From: Accumulibacter sp.
GTDB taxonomy: Bacteria; Pseudomonadota; Gammaproteobacteria; Burkholderiales; Rhodocyclaceae
Length of the DNA stretch: 7,472 nucleotides
Assembly (NCBI GenBank): GCA_031276375.1
Contig: JAISNE010000008.1
Span: forward strand, 1-7,472
Direction: 5' to 3'
Shown: piece by piece, positions 6,701 to 7,472 of the stretch
How positions within the stretch are numbered: the first letter of the stretch is position 1
Layout of the letters: every line of letters starts with the position of its first letter
Notes under the pieces: generated by a model
Told to the model about the DNA's origin: nothing
The model's input: the letters and a program-made list of their open reading frames with translations, nothing else
Database searches by the model: none
Made by a program: the position numbers and the translations under genes

Positions 6701-6833
6701 TTCGTGGGACTGACTTTTTTGCGGACGCGCGATAAATGAACCGTGCCCGGATTCCGGCAGGCGGCGCAACCTGGTGTCAGACTTGCGTATCGACGGCCTG
6801 TTGAACGCCACTGGGTAGGAAGCGGCGGCCGGG

Positions 6834-7472
6834 CTACATCTCGTCCGGGTTGAATCCGGTTTCCCGGTAGATCGCGTCGATGATCTTCTTGCCGATGCGC
6901 GGCGCCATTTCCCGGTGTGTCTTGAGCAGGGCTTTCTTGAACTCCGCGCGTTCCGCGGGCGTCAGCGCATGGACCTGCGTCTTTCCGGTCTTCCGGATGC
7001 TGGCCAGGGCGTTGTCGTTCTCCTCCTGCGCGATCCGGTTGGCGTAATCGGTAGCGTCCTTCATGGCCCGCTCAAGCTGGTTGCGGATTCCGGACGGCAG
7101 GCCATCCCAAAAGCGCTTGTTGGTGAGCACCACGTAGCCGAGGTAACCATGCTCGGTCAGCGTTATATGCTTCTGGACTTCGTACATCCGCTGCGTGAAG
7201 AAATTGGAGTGCGGATTCTCGGTGCCATCGACGAGGCTCGTCTGCAAGGCTTGATAGGTATCGGAGAACGCCGTGATCTGGGGAAACGCGCCCAACGCCC
7301 GGATTTGCGATTCGAGCACCTTGGACGGCTGGATGCGCAGTTTCAGGCCGGAGAAATCCGCCGGAGTCCGTAACGGCCGGTTTGCCGAAAACGATTTCAG
7401 GCCGTTGTCCCAGAACGCCAGCCCCTTGATTCCCTTGGGTTCGAGCTTGGCCAGCAGCGACGCGCCGATCGG
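6834..7472 (-). CDS. dctP: TRAP transporter solute-binding protein, DctP family, N-terminus outside window
   Basis: The C-terminal 212 residues of a periplasmic binding protein that delivers C4-dicarboxylates or similar organic acids to a DctQ/DctM membrane transporter driven by a Na+ or proton gradient. The frame is open to the window edge, beginning PIGASLLAKLEPKGIKGLAFW; the N-terminal third, with any signal peptide, is missing (family length about 330). Family marks in order are GIKGLAFWDNGLK, SANRPL, GLKLRIQPSKV with the conserved substrate-binding Arg, YQALQTSLVDGTENPHSNF, YEVQKHITLTEHGYLGYVVLTNKRFWDGLP, and the helical C-terminus ending TGFNPDEM. The ATG at 7317-7319 lies well inside the family domain and is not the start. 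The gene converges on dctR, and no dctQ or dctM follows it in the window. The exact substrate cannot be read from this fragment. Confidence 0.92.
   Translation of the reverse strand, partial: PIGASLLAKLEPKGIKGLAFWDNGLKSFSANRPLRTPADFSGLKLRIQPSKVLESQIRALGAFPQITAFSDTYQALQTSLVDGTENPHSNFFTQRMYEVQKHITLTEHGYLGYVVLTNKRFWDGLPSGIRNQLERAMKDATDYANRIAQEENDNALASIRKTGKTQVHALTPAERAEFKKALLKTHREMAPRIGKKIIDAIYRETGFNPDEM

Larger units (their letters stand above)
6541..6833. other. Convergent intergenic region with repeats
   Basis: 293 bases between the converging regulator and dctP genes. It holds tandem GGAAGAC motifs (6542-6572), a 12-base palindrome CGCGAGCTCGCG (6615-6626) and a large GC-rich inverted repeat (6636-6700). 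A T6 run at 6715-6720 follows the inverted repeat by 14 bases, which is too far for a classical terminator. Segment 6721-6833 shows nothing recognisable. Confidence 0.7.

Noticed and set aside
6684..6720. Classical rho-independent terminator for the regulator gene
   Set aside because: The hairpin and the T6 run are 14 bases apart, so it does not fit the standard form, though the large inverted repeat could still slow transcription.
6452..6811. 119-codon minus-strand ORF over the intergenic repeats
   Set aside because: It is the translation of the palindromic repeat and runs into the regulator gene; spurious ORFs of this kind are common over such repeats.
6915..7373. Plus-strand ORF of 152 codons opposite dctP
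   Set aside because: It is antisense to a gene with clear DctP family motifs along its whole length.

Overview
The window is high-GC bacterial DNA with dense coding, short gene spacings and Shine-Dalgarno sequences. Its gene families fit a Gram-negative, probably a betaproteobacterium. The set (sodium-pumping decarboxylase, DctS/DctR-like two-component system, DctP-type TRAP binding protein) would suit a dicarboxylate- or propionate-metabolising member of the Rhodocyclaceae such as Propionivibrio. That taxonomic guess is inference from gene content only.

Positions 1-3602 (+ strand) hold a four-gene operon for a biotin-dependent, Na+-translocating acyl-CoA decarboxylase, most likely methylmalonyl-CoA decarboxylase, in the order mmdA (5' end cut by the window), mmdD, mmdC, mmdB. 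MmdA moves CO2 from the acyl-CoA to biotin, MmdC carries the biotin, MmdB decarboxylates carboxybiotin while exporting Na+, and MmdD anchors the complex in the membrane. A very strong intrinsic terminator (3657-3690) closes the operon.

Positions 3603-3934 are a gene-free leader with a weak candidate promoter. Positions 3935-6540 (+ strand) encode a membrane sensor histidine kinase (two transmembrane segments around a periplasmic sensor region, then PAS, HisKA and HATPase) and a FixJ/LuxR-type response regulator, overlapping by ATGA. Together they resemble the DctS/DctR pair that controls C4-dicarboxylate TRAP transport.

Positions 6541-6833 are non-coding and contain tandem GGAAGAC motifs and a GC-rich palindromic repeat of dispersed REP-like type. 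From 6834 to the window end, on the minus strand, lies the C-terminal part of a DctP-family TRAP solute-binding protein, convergent with the response regulator.

The genes can be read as one physiological unit: sense and import dicarboxylates, convert them through succinate and methylmalonyl-CoA, and conserve energy as a Na+ gradient that can also drive TRAP uptake. All families are known ones. I found no convincing evidence for an undescribed system; the findings are details worth checking.
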